From NCBI GenBank assembly GCA_025084515.1, contig JAJAGP010000779.1, forward strand, positions 62,001 through 126,000: a stretch of DNA of 64,000 nt, in the 5' to 3' direction. Shown here one piece after another: positions 1 through 11,421 of this stretch. How positions within the stretch are numbered: position 1 is the stretch's first letter; each line of letters begins with the position of its first letter. The position numbers and the translations under genes were made by a program. This DNA comes from Ancistrus triradiatus. Its lineage: Eukaryota > Chordata > Actinopteri > Siluriformes > Loricariidae. The notes beneath the pieces are model-generated. The model saw only the letters and a list, made by a program, of their open reading frames with translations. It did no database searches and had not been told where the DNA came from.

Positions 1-3000
1 ACTTATCTTTCAATCATAGAGAAAAATAAGAATAATCCAAAGAGATTTCTCTTTAATACAGTCTTCCAAATTAACAAAAAAAAAACCCCACAGGAAAAGT
101 GACTCTCTCTCCCATTCTGTGGTAATTTTAAACAGTAATGATTTCATGACTTTCTTTAATGATAAGATGAAAAAACATTAGGCATAAAACTCAATGCTCC
201 ATCACATCACCAAACTGTTCAGCAACCTTCCAGATGCAAGCACTAGTGAAGGAACATCTGTTCATTAGCCGTAAATCAAGATTAGAATCTTTTTTACCCC
301 AATTACTAATACTGAACTAATCCGCACTGATCAGCTCGTCTAAGTCATCAACAATGTTTGTTAGATCCAATTCCTACATGTCTACTCAAACAAGTCTTAC
401 CTAGTGTTATAGAGGCTAGTTGTTAGTTAGTTTTTAAATTCATCCCTTACCTTAGGTTATGTGCCCAAATCCCTTTAAGTTCTGCCATTATCAAAACCAC
501 TTGATTAAAAAAAGCCAATCTTGACCCTTGTGTGATATCTAAATATAGACCAATTTTAAAATCTTTACCGTTTCTGTCCAAAATCTTAGAAAAAGCCATC
601 TATCAGCAGCTCCTGTAGTCACCCCAAAGGGAAAGAAATTTAATATGAAAACATTCAGTCTGGCTTCAGGCCCCCATCATAGTACTGAAACAGCATTACT
701 TAGGGTACTTAATGCCTTTTAATGTCCTCAGATAAGGGATGTGTTTCTTTTCTTGTTATGTGTTAGATTTAAGTGCAAGCATTTGACACTATAGATCATG
801 ATGTTTTAATAAAATAGCCTAGAAAATACGTTAGTATAAGGGATCAGCACTTTCTTGGTTTTAAAATCCTACTTAACTGACCGGTACCAGTTTGTTTTAT
901 TAATAATCTAAGTTCTAAGCTCTCAAAAAAGTGAAGTATTGGCGTGTGCCTCAAGGGGTTCAGTGCTTGGCCCGCTTTTATTCTCTCTGTACATGCCTGC
1001 CACTTAGGCCGCTCAGTTATTCGTAAACTTGGCATTAATTTCCACTGCTATGCAGGATGATCACAGCTGTACATATCAGCCAAACTAATGACAGCCTTAC
1101 AATCAACAAAATTCGAGGACTGTGTAAAGGAATAGAAAGGTGGTGGAAAAGATTGATTGTTATTTTCATTTTCTCTTACTTAACTCAGATTTTTAAAAAA
1201 ACTGAGGTGCTATTAGTTGGGGACCCAAGGGCTGTGAGAGACAGGTTTAGGCTCACATCTATCCTAAATCTCTAGATGGCTGTTCCAGTATTGCCCCGTC
1301 CATCTGTAAAAAACTTTAGGGGTCCTCACATTGGATTCAGATCTCTTCGGTTTGATGCGCACATTAGCAGCATCACTCGAATTGCTTTCTTTTTCAATTA
1401 ACGTAATATCGCTATTTAAAACTAAACTGCGAAATATCCTCTCTTTTAATGATGCAGAAAAAAGCAAAACTTGTTCCATGTGTTTTATAACCTCAAGGTG
1501 GGATTACTGTAAACTTGTAACGCCTTACTTACTGGATGCTCTAGTAATTCTATAAATAAAAACTTCAGTTAGTTTCAGGGAATGCAGCTGCCCGAGTGCT
1601 AACTCGAACTAGAAAAATTTGATCATATCACTCCTGTTCTAAATCCCATCACTGCACTGGTTACCAGTCAAAAATTCCGCATTGATTACAAAATACTTCT
1701 TATAACTTATAAAGGCTCTACATGGCCTGGCCCCCACATTATCTGAGTGACCTCTTTAGAGTTTTACAATCCAACTCGTCTACTTTGTTTCGCAGGGTGC
1801 AGGACTTCTTTTAGTTTCCTAGAATTAAAAAAGTCACAGCAGGGGGGGGGGGAAAAAGGAAAAGGCTTTCTCATACATGGCCGCCCCAACTATGGAATAA
1901 ACTTCCCACTTTCGTTCGAGATTCAGACACCCTCCAAAAGTTTTTAAGTCTAGGCTAAAGGACATACTTACATTTACGCAGGCTTTTGACTAGATTTAGA
2001 CCAGGCTTGCATGGCTTTGGGTTTGCTGGGGGCCGGAGTCTGGAGTCATGTTCTGGCCTGCCTGCCTTGTCCGCTTGCCGGGAGTGTCGAGTGGGTTTTC
2101 GTCTGGCTTGAACTAGGGCTTGGGTCCCTCGTGATCTTGACTCATGCATTTTTCCTTGCCTTAGAATAAGGGCAGAAGCTGGGGGTTTCATAGTCAAAGA
2201 GTCTTATGGTGATCAGAAGACGTTGGGGTTGCTGTCTTCTGCGCTCGTGGGGGTTGCCAATGTCTTCATTGTGATCCCTCTTGGCTGTGTTTCCTACCAG
2301 TTCCTCCTCTTTCTAGCTTTTCTCGCTATGCTACTATAGCTAATGCTGGCCGGGGTCTCATGCTACACTTGGCATCAGTTGATTGACCCATGGCATCAGT
2401 GATTGTTAATAAACACTGTGCTCTTAATCAATAACTTAATTACATTTTCTGTTTTCCTCCGAGCCTAGTGTTCCGGCAGTTCGGTCCCACACATGATGTT
2501 CATCTGATGGAGCTCCACTATGCATTAATTCACATTTTATTCGACCATGACTCCATGACTTTAGTTTCGCTCTAGATTTATCATTCATTAATAACCCGGG
2601 CCACTTTAATGTCGATGGGAATACTTCACATTTTTATTCGAACTTTGAACTCCATGAACTGGTAGTTTCGCTTCTTAGATTTTATCATCATACACCCCGG
2701 CCACTTAATGTCGATGTGCATTACTTCACATTCTATTCGAACTTTGACTCCATGACTTTTAGTTCGCTCTTAGATTTATCATCTACGCCGCCCAAGGAGG
2801 TTGGGTCCCCTTTTTGAGTCTTCTTTGGTCCTCCCAAGGTTTCTTCCTAGAACTAGGGAGTTTTTCCTTGGCCACTGTCACCCTAGGAGGCTTGCTCAAT
2901 TTGGGATTGAATGTTAGTATTAGGAGATAATCTAAACTTGTAAAGTTGCTTTGAGACAATGCTCCATTGTAAAAAAAAAAAGCCGCTATAATAAATTAAA

Positions 3001-3024
3001 TCTGACTTGACTTGACTTGACAAT
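1..3024 (+). mobile_element. L2/CR1-clade LINE, decayed reverse transcriptase and 3' UTR with (CTTGA)n tail
   Basis: Frameshifted reading frames give the motif series of a non-LTR reverse transcriptase on the plus strand: PKRFLFNTVFQINK near base 40, YRPILKSLPFLSKILEK-like near 550, FQSGFRPPS and TETALL near 655-700, DLSA-FDTIDHDVL near 770-810, GVPQGSVLGPLLFSLYM near 945-990 and FHCYA-DD near 1040-1060. The thumb/C-terminal region follows (ITSRWDYC, LWNK-like) to about 1960. A G+C-richer 3' UTR follows, and the end at about 3000-3021 is a (CTTGA)n tail. There are many stops and indels, so it is dead. The 5' end lies outside the window or is truncated. Confidence 0.88.
2531..2800 (+). repeat. 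about 97-bp tandem unit inside the LINE 3' UTR
   Basis: A block running from a TATTCGA...TGACTCCATGACT segment to GGCCACTTAATGTCGATG is present about 2.7 times head to tail. Other copies of the same LINE in this window have one (near 12390), two (near 29985) or three (14020-14280) units, so the copy number varies between insertions. Confidence 0.8.
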
Positions 3025-3028
3025 GGAG

Positions 3029-5531
3029 TGTAGCGTGGGATCGCTGCATCTCCCTCTCTTTACCTTCTTCCCCCAAGTCATAAAACTTTTACGGGACATC
3101 CTGGAATGCAATGGCCCCTTTGACAGGATCCTTACCCCCCACCACGTGAAGACCCCACATCAAACCCAAGAATTCTTGTCACTTATCTGGCTTAACAGGC
3201 CAGAATAAAAAACCTTTTTCCCTCAAAAACAGAAGAAGGAAGCTTAAGACATGGCCAAGCCCAGATAAAAAACCTGTGGCATCTCGCCATCATAAAATAA
3301 AACCAATGGGTGTGTTTTAAAAGGAATTCTGACAGTCCCAACCCTAGACTCAACCTTCCCAAAGAGAAATCTCTCCCCCAATTTTCTCTCAAGGAAAAGC
3401 AAACATGCTTCCACCTAGGTTGCGTTACGACCTCTCAGCCTGGCGCCAGAAAGACAGCCCTGGATTTTTATTGACACCAAGAAACTATCAAGCTTTTGTT
3501 CTGAGACAAAACTTTAATATTTGAATTCAACTTTTTTCTGGGAAACAGATTTTATCTTCATCGAAATCTTTTTTTAATTACATAACAAATGATATTTTGC
3601 TTCATGATGAGTCCCCCAAACATGCCCATACGCATCGCACCCCTATTATAAAACACACGTATGTGCATGTACTGATTTGGTTATGCATTTCATATCTTAC
3701 TTGGTTTATGTTTTAGTATAATGATCTTTTTGTTTTGATACTTAATGATCCCGTTTTGAGTAATGATTAGATATAACAGCTTTTTGCCTATGTGTACCGA
3801 TCGCTCAGGGTTTTTAATACTTGTTCATACTTATTATAAAGAACCGAAATGAAGTATTTAGAATGTACTGTTTACTACATCTTGTATCGATCGTATTATG
3901 TGATTTTAAGGTAGAAGTAAATGTATATGTGCTGTAGTTAGAATGCTTTAAAGATGTTCTAGTTTAATCAATAAAGGTGCTTTTGATCATCTGAACCTTA
4001 CAACGAAGTCTGCATCTAAACTTGTAACTTTGAGGATTTTTTTGGTTTATTATGTGATACTTTTAATCTCTTTTAGATATATTACGAATATTATTAATCC
4101 CAAGTTAGAACATCTGTGGCTCATATGGTTGAAATAAGACACCAACCACGATAGGGAGAGCTTTACTGAGGAGTCAGCTTCTCTCATTGGCTAAGTAAGG
4201 GCAACTCCTTATGTCCCGCCTCCAGCCGCTTACGAAGCCGGAACATTCAAAAGCAATGTGGGCCGGACCTCGTTGTGAGCTAGCTTCAAAGGGTCTCGTA
4301 TGTGTGTGTTTTGGTGTTTCTTTGTTCTTTAATTCTTTTCTTTGTCTTTTAAAGTTGCAGTTTTTTCTTTTTTGTTTGCAGCGCTTATTTAAAGTTTCCT
4401 GTGTACAGCAAAGTCTTAGAAGTTCAGTATTAGAAGATAGGTTGAAAAAACCCACCAGCTAAGATCTTCCTTCATACTAGTCTACGGTTTCCGTCTAAGT
4501 CCTGTTGGAAGCTTTGTTGGTTTCTCGAACGCTGTAACTCTTACCTTCAACACCGTTGGCCAGGTGGAAATCTGAGTTATATGCCCGCACAAAGTCTAGA
4601 TCCGGTAGGCCCCGACCACCAACGCAGGGAAGAAGCCCGAGCCGAAAGCGAGGGGCCCGCAACACATCCGTGGCTCCAAGAGTCGCCAGCCGAAGGCAAA
4701 GGTAGCCAATCATCCAGAGGGGTCCGCCCGAACCGTCCGCCGGCCGATCGGAAGAGAGAACCGTGTACCATTCCTCCGTGCGACGTCTCGGACGACAGGG
4801 GCGGAAAAAGCCCGGGCTCCGTTTACATCTTCTTCGAGTGAGCCCGTAAACAGGGCCGGCAAGTAACCTCTTGGTGTGTTTTTATCTGGGTACCTGATTC
4901 TAGAAGCTTGCGTTTTAAGCTAAAACCACGCTTTCGACATAGACTTACCTACATCTAAATAGTTTCCACCATACTGGTTCTGAACCAGCATAATTTGTTT
5001 CACTAGAATAAGTGCCACGTGGCCATACAACTAGTCTATAACGCTTCCTCGTGATAGATATATTTCGATACCACTTTACGTTGCCCCCTAGAGTCCACTT
5101 TGGTTTTTTTTTCTGATTTTAATTACGGTGATATGTCCCGCTTGCCACTATTTCCTGTTTCTATACTGTGATATATACATGTTCATCGTCATTTTAACTC
5201 TGTGATACACGCGTTATTACATCAGATAGTCTGTTGATATTGCCTTGTTTGTAGTTAATAAACTTGTTTATAAAGCTTTTGAATTTGCCGCCTGGTGTGA
5301 GAGTTCATTCATTCAAAGGTCGAGAAATATACTTTGAATTCACTATTCAGACCTAGACTGATCAAGTTGTTGTTTCCTCTTTAACTGGTCTCTAAATCTA
5401 CCAGTGAATTATTTATAATAAACGATTTGGTGGTGCCCCTTTTTCTTAATTAATTAATAAATTTATATAATTTTAATTAATAAAGTTTAATTAAAATTAA
5501 TCCAATTAAAGTGTAGTCTTAGTTTGCTACA
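3029..5531 (+). mobile_element. 2.5-kb LTR-like element A (probable solo LTR), 4-bp target duplication
   Basis: The element starts TGTAG and ends CTACA, flanked by GGAG on both sides (3025-3028 and 5532-5535). No open frame encodes anything recognisable. It holds a CpG-rich stretch near 4560-4860, polypyrimidine tracts and AATAAA-like signals (near 3968, 5250, 5420). The same element occurs inverted at 9013-11421, where its boundaries are confirmed independently. TG/CA ends plus 4-bp duplications fit an endogenous retrovirus LTR left by recombination; the start and end of the unit do not resemble each other, so it is not a complete two-LTR element. Which virus family it came from cannot be told. 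Confidence 0.75.
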
Positions 5532-5535
5532 GGAG

Positions 5536-5840
5536 ACATCGCAGCCTTTCCCCAATCCTGTGTGAATGGCACACGTGGCCATTGTCGTTAATGGCTATGT
5601 CAATCTGCATATCAAACTGATCACTGGTCCCATTGTTATGCAATGGTGCTGGTACCAGTCGTTATGCAAAGGTGCTGTATATAAGATTGGGGAAGTTTTC
5701 CAACTGCTGAGACTGAATAAGTCACTTAGATGAGTGACGAAACGTTTCTCCAACAAAATCTATGTCCAGATGAACAGATTCAACTTCTTGTACCAGCTAC
5801 AGTGTGTGCAAACCTGGTGAAGACTTACAGGAAACATATG
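5536..5840 (+). repeat. teleost interspersed repeat, possibly Penelope-like or LINE 3' region
   Basis: The stretch contains a block I associate with a widespread fish repeat: GTCACTTAGATGAGTGACGA followed by AACG, then TCCAGATGAACAGATTCAAC. The GTCACT/AGTGAC arms form a perfect 6-bp stem. I cannot assign the class with certainty. Confidence 0.45.
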
Positions 5841-5861
5841 ACCTCTGTCAATGTATTAACT

Positions 5862-6067
5862 GTTGTTATTGACCATACTAATTTTCCACCATAATTTACA
5901 ATTAAATTCATTAAAAATCCTACAATGTGATTTCCTGGATGTTTTTTTCTCATTTTGTCTCTCATAGTTGAAATGTACATATGATGAAAATTACAGACAT
6001 CTCATCTTTCTTAGTAGGGGAACTTGCACAATCAGTGGTTGACTAAATACTTTTTTGCCCCACTGTA
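5862..6067 (+). mobile_element. 3' end of a Tc1-like transposon
   Basis: The sequence ends with GGGGAACTTGCACAATCAGT and, a little later, ACTTTTTTGCCCCACTGTA, the terminal inverted repeat of a common fish Tc1 family. Only the terminal ~200 bp remains; the transposase part has been lost or replaced by the repeat upstream. Confidence 0.7.
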
Positions 6068-6184
6068 CCTTCCATATCTTACTCTTTACAGATGAGCTAT
6101 GTAACCTTGACCTTGATAAACTGTTTTCAACTTAGTCCCTAGCAGAGCTTGTGCAAGACAACACACTACAGCAGTCATCTGTGC

Positions 6185-6290
6185 CTTTTGTGCAAGTATT
6201 TCAGAAACTGCTTGTCTGCTGGATTTTCGCACACAGCCATCTCAAGGGTTTACAGAGAATGGTCAGAAAAACAGAAAATATCCAGTTAGC
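6185..6290 (+). mobile_element. Tc1-like transposon (family A), 5' piece
   Basis: The sequence resembles the start of a Tc1 transposase reading frame (STISETACLLDFRTQ-like helix-turn-helix, then VYREWS-like). The same element resumes at about 8553 after a Ty3/gypsy fragment. Two other copies are at 29125-30480 (minus) and 52634-53790 (plus). Confidence 0.7.
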
Positions 6291-8550
6291 CAGCCCCGGG
6301 GGTGCCAAGAGGACTGGCTCTGGTGAGGCTCTCTTGATCTCCATGAAGGCTGAATCTGCCTCTTTCGTCCAGCGAAAGGCTCCCAGGGTTGTGCAGTAAG
6401 GGCGGTGAGTGGCGCTGACTGCGCTGAAGCTCCTCATGAACCGGCAGAAGTCATTTTCCAACTCCCAGGAACCGCTGGATGAGGTGGAAAGAGGTGGGAT
6501 GGGGCCAGTCAGCCACGGTCTGAAATTTGGCCGGGTCCATAAACAGGGTTCCTCAGAAGATGATGAAACCCAAGACGGTGACCGACAGCACAAGAAACAG
6601 TGACTTTTTCAGTTTGACGAACAGGTGGTTCTAAAGCAGAAGCTGGAGCACTCATCTGATGTGGCCCACATGTTCTTCGAGGGAGCAGCTACACACAAGG
6701 ATACTGTTGAGGTAAATGAAGGCAAACCTATTCAGGGCCTCATGCAGCGTGTCATTAATGAAACGGCCGGGCCATTCAAGAAGCTGAAGAGCATCAGCAG
6801 GTACACAGGTACCCTGTGGGTGTTAAAAAGGCTGTCTTCCACTCATCCTCCTCCAACTGCAGATGAGGTTGCAGACACTGTGATGATCCAGCTTAATGAA
6901 GACGCTGGCCATTTGCAGCACCTCAAATTTCATTGGCATGAGGGGCAGGGGGTAGCGATCCTTAACAGTGATGCCGTTGAGGTCCTGATAGTCTATGCAT
7001 GGGTGAAGGAAAGAAGAAACCTACCCCAACAGGGGAGATGGAAGGCCAAATAAAGCCCAGGTTCGGCCTTCCGCTCAGGGGGGCAAAAATTGAATTGTTG
7101 TGCTGGGCAGGAGATTAATGGCACAGTCCTACTCTCGATGGGACGGTAGGGTTTGGGCCTGGAACTTACTAAAGACTCGATACTGTTCTGTACTGTTACT
7201 TAGGTCTCGATACTGTTCTCTACTGTTCAGAGAGGTCTGGGGGAGGTCTGAACTGAGAGGCTGGAGTCCGGGGCCGGTCGTGGGACTAGGCATGACTCCT
7301 GACACAGGGGGACCCAGGCAAAGATGGACTGGGTCTGCCAGTGGATCTGGGGATTATGGGCCAGAGGTGGCACAGTACCACTTGTAAGTGGGTGCCTGGG
7401 TAACAAGAAGGTGAAGTCTCTCGGCATGTGCACCCAGCTGTAGGTCGACCGGCTGGGTCTGGTGGGTGATCGGACCATCACCTAGGGCCCACCTGTCGAT
7501 GGCCCTAAGAGACAGGGGTCATGCCAGTTTTTCCAGGCGCATACGAAGCTGTCACAAAAAAGTCAATAAACTTCCCGACTGCACCAGAATTAATGCAGAC
7601 CAGGAGTCAGGTGTGTGACTACACCATTGGCTGATTAGTGCAGGGAAGGTGAGGCAGGATGGGGGAGTGTCGGATGGGCCGGACCTAACCCCCGCATTCC
7701 CCAAATCATATAGATTGCATGTCTGGACGGTGAGTGCACAGTGCAGCGTGACTGATGCAGAAGCAAGGAATGGGGTTGAGAACAGCCCAATGTGCACAAA
7801 GTACAGAAAGTGGGGCAAAGTTAACCACCTCATCGCTGGGAAAGGTCAGAAAATGCTGGACAAACATAATGGGAAACAATGGGGTGAATGCGAAAGCGGA
7901 CGGTGAGCGAGCTAACACTGCTAGGAAAGTGAGGGGAATCGCAGAGGGTGGCGAAGGGAAGTTGACCCTAGCCTGTCCGCTATGCCCTAACATAACCTCC
8001 GGCCTCCTGACCATAATTAACCCTCCCCCTAAACGGGAAGGGTTTCGCTCTTTCCCTAATAAAAAGTCCCAAAAACATGGTCAAGCGCATAAGATTAGCC
8101 TAGTGGTTAAGGTACTGGACTATAGACCAGAACGTCCAGGGTTCAAATCCCACCTCTGCCAAGCTGCCACTTGAGCAAGACTCTTAACCCACAATTGCTT
8201 GGATTGTAAGATTGTATCAATTGTAAGTCACTCTGGATAAGGGCATCTGCTAAATGCTGTAAATGTAAGATTTTGGTGACTGGATAAATCAAAAACAATG
8301 AGAGGGTGCAATAGCAGCCACCGCTTTAGGCCCACCTTATATGGCTAGGTGAACAGGTGGTCTAATTCTGACTATTGGGGGGCACTCCCGCTGGGCGTTG
8401 ACAGCGCGTGCATGCTGAGAACACTGTCTTTGCATTAGCACATTTACTGTGCCAGCGCTGCCCTCTACTGTCGGACTGTGAGGCAGTGCAGCTCATAATA
8501 GTTGGTGGCAGTTCTCTGTGCGAAAATACCTTGCTGTTGCCAGAGGTCGC
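6291..8550 (-). mobile_element. Ty3/gypsy retrotransposon fragment, broken pol and part of an LTR
   Basis: Minus-strand translation gives protease, then reverse transcriptase, in the normal order. Protease lies at about 7610-7350: INSGAVGKFID, then, after a frameshift, LSLRAID, LGDGPITHQTQPVDLQLG and LLVTQAP. Reverse transcriptase lies at about 7015-6300: YQDLNGITVKDRYPLPLM, LEWPGRFINDTLHEALNRF, FIYLNSILVCS, SLEEHVGHIR, MDPAKFQTVADWP and FRWTKEADSAF. The catalytic Asp of protease reads Asn, the reverse transcriptase YxDD box reads YLNS, and there are stops and frameshifts, so it is inactive. The far side (about 8280-8550) looks like LTR sequence. The open plus-strand frame at 6625-7053 is its antisense shadow. 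Confidence 0.85.
8097..8265 (+). repeat. tRNA-derived SINE with L2-like 3' end
   Basis: Pol III box A (TAGCCTAGTGG, 8096-8106) and box B (GGTTCAAATCC, 8140-8150) are followed by the tail CTCTGGATAAGGGCATCTGC and TAAATGCTGTAAATG, which resembles the 3' end of L2-type LINEs that mobilise such SINEs. TAAGATT is duplicated at both sides (8090-8096 and 8266-8272). Confidence 0.88.
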
Positions 8551-8552
8551 TA

Positions 8553-8836
8553 GACTTGAGCTGATACAAAGGCAAGAGTAACTCAATTAACCACTCATTA
8601 CAACCAAGGGGTACAGAAGAATTCGGATCTTGAAGCAGATGGGCCACAGCAGAAGAAGACCACATCGGGTGCCACTCCTGTCGGTTAAGAACAAGAACTG
8701 AGGCTAGAATTTGCATTGGCTCACCAAAATTGAATGTTGCTGGTCTGATGAGTCTTGATTTCTGCTGAGACATTCAGATGGTGGGGTCAGAATTTGGCAT
8801 AAAGAACATAAAAGCAGGAATCCATCCTGCCTTGTA
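8553..8836 (+). mobile_element. Tc1-like transposon (family A), middle piece after gypsy insertion
   Basis: The transposase-like sequence resumes (RRRPHRVPLL-like, then a degraded CWSDES-like DDE start near 8735) and stops where a different Tc1 family begins at 8837. About 80-100 bp of the element between this piece and 6290 is missing. Confidence 0.7.
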
Positions 8837-9012
8837 TTGAATTTTCTATATTTCTGGATAAATATGACCTAAAATATCATCAGATTTTCACAAGTCCTAA
8901 AAGTAGATAAAGAGAACCCAGTTAAACAAATGAGACAAAAATATTATACTTTCTAATTTATTTAATGAGGGAAATGATTCAATAATACATATTAGTGAGT
9001 GGCAAAAGTATG

Positions 9013-11421
9013 TGTAGCAAACCAAAGACCACACTTTAAATTGATTAATTTTTAATAAACAAACGAGGCACCACCGGATCATTTGTGGACTGGTAGATCC
9101 AGAAAACCAGTTGAAAGGGGCCAGCGAAATTGATCAGTCTAGGTCTGAATAGTGAATTCAAAGTTATTTTTCTCGACCTTTGTTTGAATGAAACTCTCTC
9201 ACACCAGGCGGTAAATTCAAAAGGTTATAACAAGTTTATTAATTGCAAAACAAGGCAATACCAACAGACTATCTGATGTAATAACGAGTGTATCACAGAG
9301 TTAAAATCATAAAATGACTGTGAACATGTATATATCACAGTATTGAAAACAGGGAATGATGGCAAACGTACATATCACAGTATTAAAATCAGAAACCAAG
9401 ATGACTCTATGTGCACTTATCGGTGGCGCAATAATTACCCAGAGGCAATGTTATGGACTAGATTGTTACGACGCAGTGAGTTACTAGTAACACAAATTAC
9501 GTTGAACATGAGTAGCATGGTAGAAGCTACTTAGACGTGGCTAAGTCTATGTTGAAGCATGGTTTAAAATCAAACGCAAGGTTCTAGAATCAGGGACCCA
9601 AATAAGCCACACCAAGCAGTACTTGCCTGTTTCTTTGCGGGGGCTCACGCGAAGGAGATGGAACGGAACCGGGCCTCTGCCTGTTGCCAGAAGTCACACG
9701 GGGGAACGGTAGCGGTCCAATCTTCAGATCTGATGACGACTGTTTGGCGGACTTCTGGATGATATCGGCTACTAGCCTTTGGTTTGTGCCGACATGCGGC
9801 CCTTGGAGCCACGATGTGTTGCAGGCCTCGTCTATTAGATCTCGAACTTGCGGGCGTACAACTCAGATTTTATCTTGGCCACAGATAAAGGTGGAGTCGA
9901 ATGCGTTCTAGTACCACGAGCTTTAACAGACTTTAATAAAAACTAGAATCTACGAGTGTAGTCGAGAGTGAAGGAGATCTTGGCTGGTTGGTCTTTAACT
10001 ACTTTCTAATTTGGCGATACCGAACTACTTAAGACTGCTGGACACAGGAAACTTAACATAAAATAAACACGAAAACTTGAACAAAATGAATAACAAAAGG
10101 CTGACAAAAAGTTGCAACTTAGAAAGACAAAGAAAAGACTAGACTTAGAAAGACAAAAAGACTCAAGAACAGAAGACTCAAAAGCTACCATGTGGTTAGC
10201 CCGCGTTGCTTTTGTATGTTCCGGATGCAAGCGAACAGAGTCGGGGCAAAAGGGGGCAAAAGGGGACTTAGCCAGTGAGAAGCTGATTCGTCATCAAATC
10301 TCTCCTCTCGTGGATATGTCCGCTAATTTCACTATATCGGCTACAGATGTTATAACTTGGATTAATATATTCCTACATGTCTAGGGTGAGTAAAAGTATC
10401 ACATAATAACCCAAAAATTCTCAAAGTTACAAGGTTGGTTGCAGAATTTCGCTGTAAGGTTCAGATGATCAACGGCACCTTGAATTTATAAACTAGGACA
10501 TCGTTAAGTCATTCTAACTACAGTACATGCATTTGCTATTCCTTAACCAAACAATAATACAATCAATACAAAATGTAGGAAGCAGTAATTCTAAATAACA
10601 ACTTCAATTCTGTTCCTTTATACGTATGAACAAGTATTAAACCCGAATGACTGATACATATAGATAAAACAGCTATTGTTTCTAATACTATTACTATCAG
10701 TATAGCACAACTGGAACATATTACGTATATAACGGTCACTATACTAAAACATTAACCAAATAGATATGAAAATACACGAGGAATCATTGACATACATATA
10801 TATATGATTATATATGAGAGTATGAAAAATATCCCTGATCACATTCTTTGTATGAAATAGCTAAGTACATATGGGTGTGTTTGGACTTATTATGAAGCAG
10901 TTCTCATGTGTTCTCTAATTGAATGATCCAGGCAAAGGTAATCTGTTCCCAACAAAAGTTTAATACTATTATTAAAAAGTATGTCTGTAGAAGTTAGGCG
11001 GGAATTCTTCTGTCGTAAATTTCCAGGGGTGTCCTTCTGTCGCCAGGTCGACTAAGAAAGAGGTCATAAAAGTAACCCAGAGAGGATGCACATTTGCTTT
11101 CCTTTGGAGAAGTTAGGGCAGATTTCTCTTGGGAAGGGGTGAGTCTGGGGTGGACTGTCAGAAATCCTTTTAAAACTACACATTGGTTTATTTTATGATG
11201 GCGAGATGCACAGGTTATCTGGGCTTGGCCATGTCCTGGAAGGTTCTTCTGTTGTTTTGAGAAAAAGGTTGTTTATCTGGCCATCAATCTGTGCAGAGTC
11301 TGTCCAGATGGGGGGCCTTTTTGCATTCCAAGGTGTCGTAATGTTTGTGGCTTTGGTGGAAGAGGGTAGAAAGAGGGCAGTCAGACCCCTGAATGACTGT
11401 AATTTAGCTATTAACACTACA
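9013..11421 (-). mobile_element. 2.4-kb LTR-like element B (inverted copy of element A)
   Basis: It is the reverse complement of the 3029-5531 element with many substitutions and small indels. It is inserted in the 5' repeat of the family-B Tc1 with TATG duplicated at both ends (9009-9012 and 11422-11425). The termini are TGTAG and CTACA. Removing it restores the continuous Tc1 sequence, which fixes both boundaries. No coding capacity was recognised. Confidence 0.82.

Noticed and set aside
4581..4841. 86-codon plus-strand frame
   Set aside because: Lies in the CpG-rich part of LTR-like element A; not preserved in the inverted copy B as far as I can see.
3029..5531. Complete two-LTR retrovirus
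   Set aside because: The first and last few hundred bases are not similar to each other and there is no gag, pol or env signature.
6625..7053. 142-codon plus-strand open frame
   Set aside because: The minus strand of the same stretch reads as Ty3/gypsy reverse transcriptase motifs in order, so this frame is its antisense shadow.
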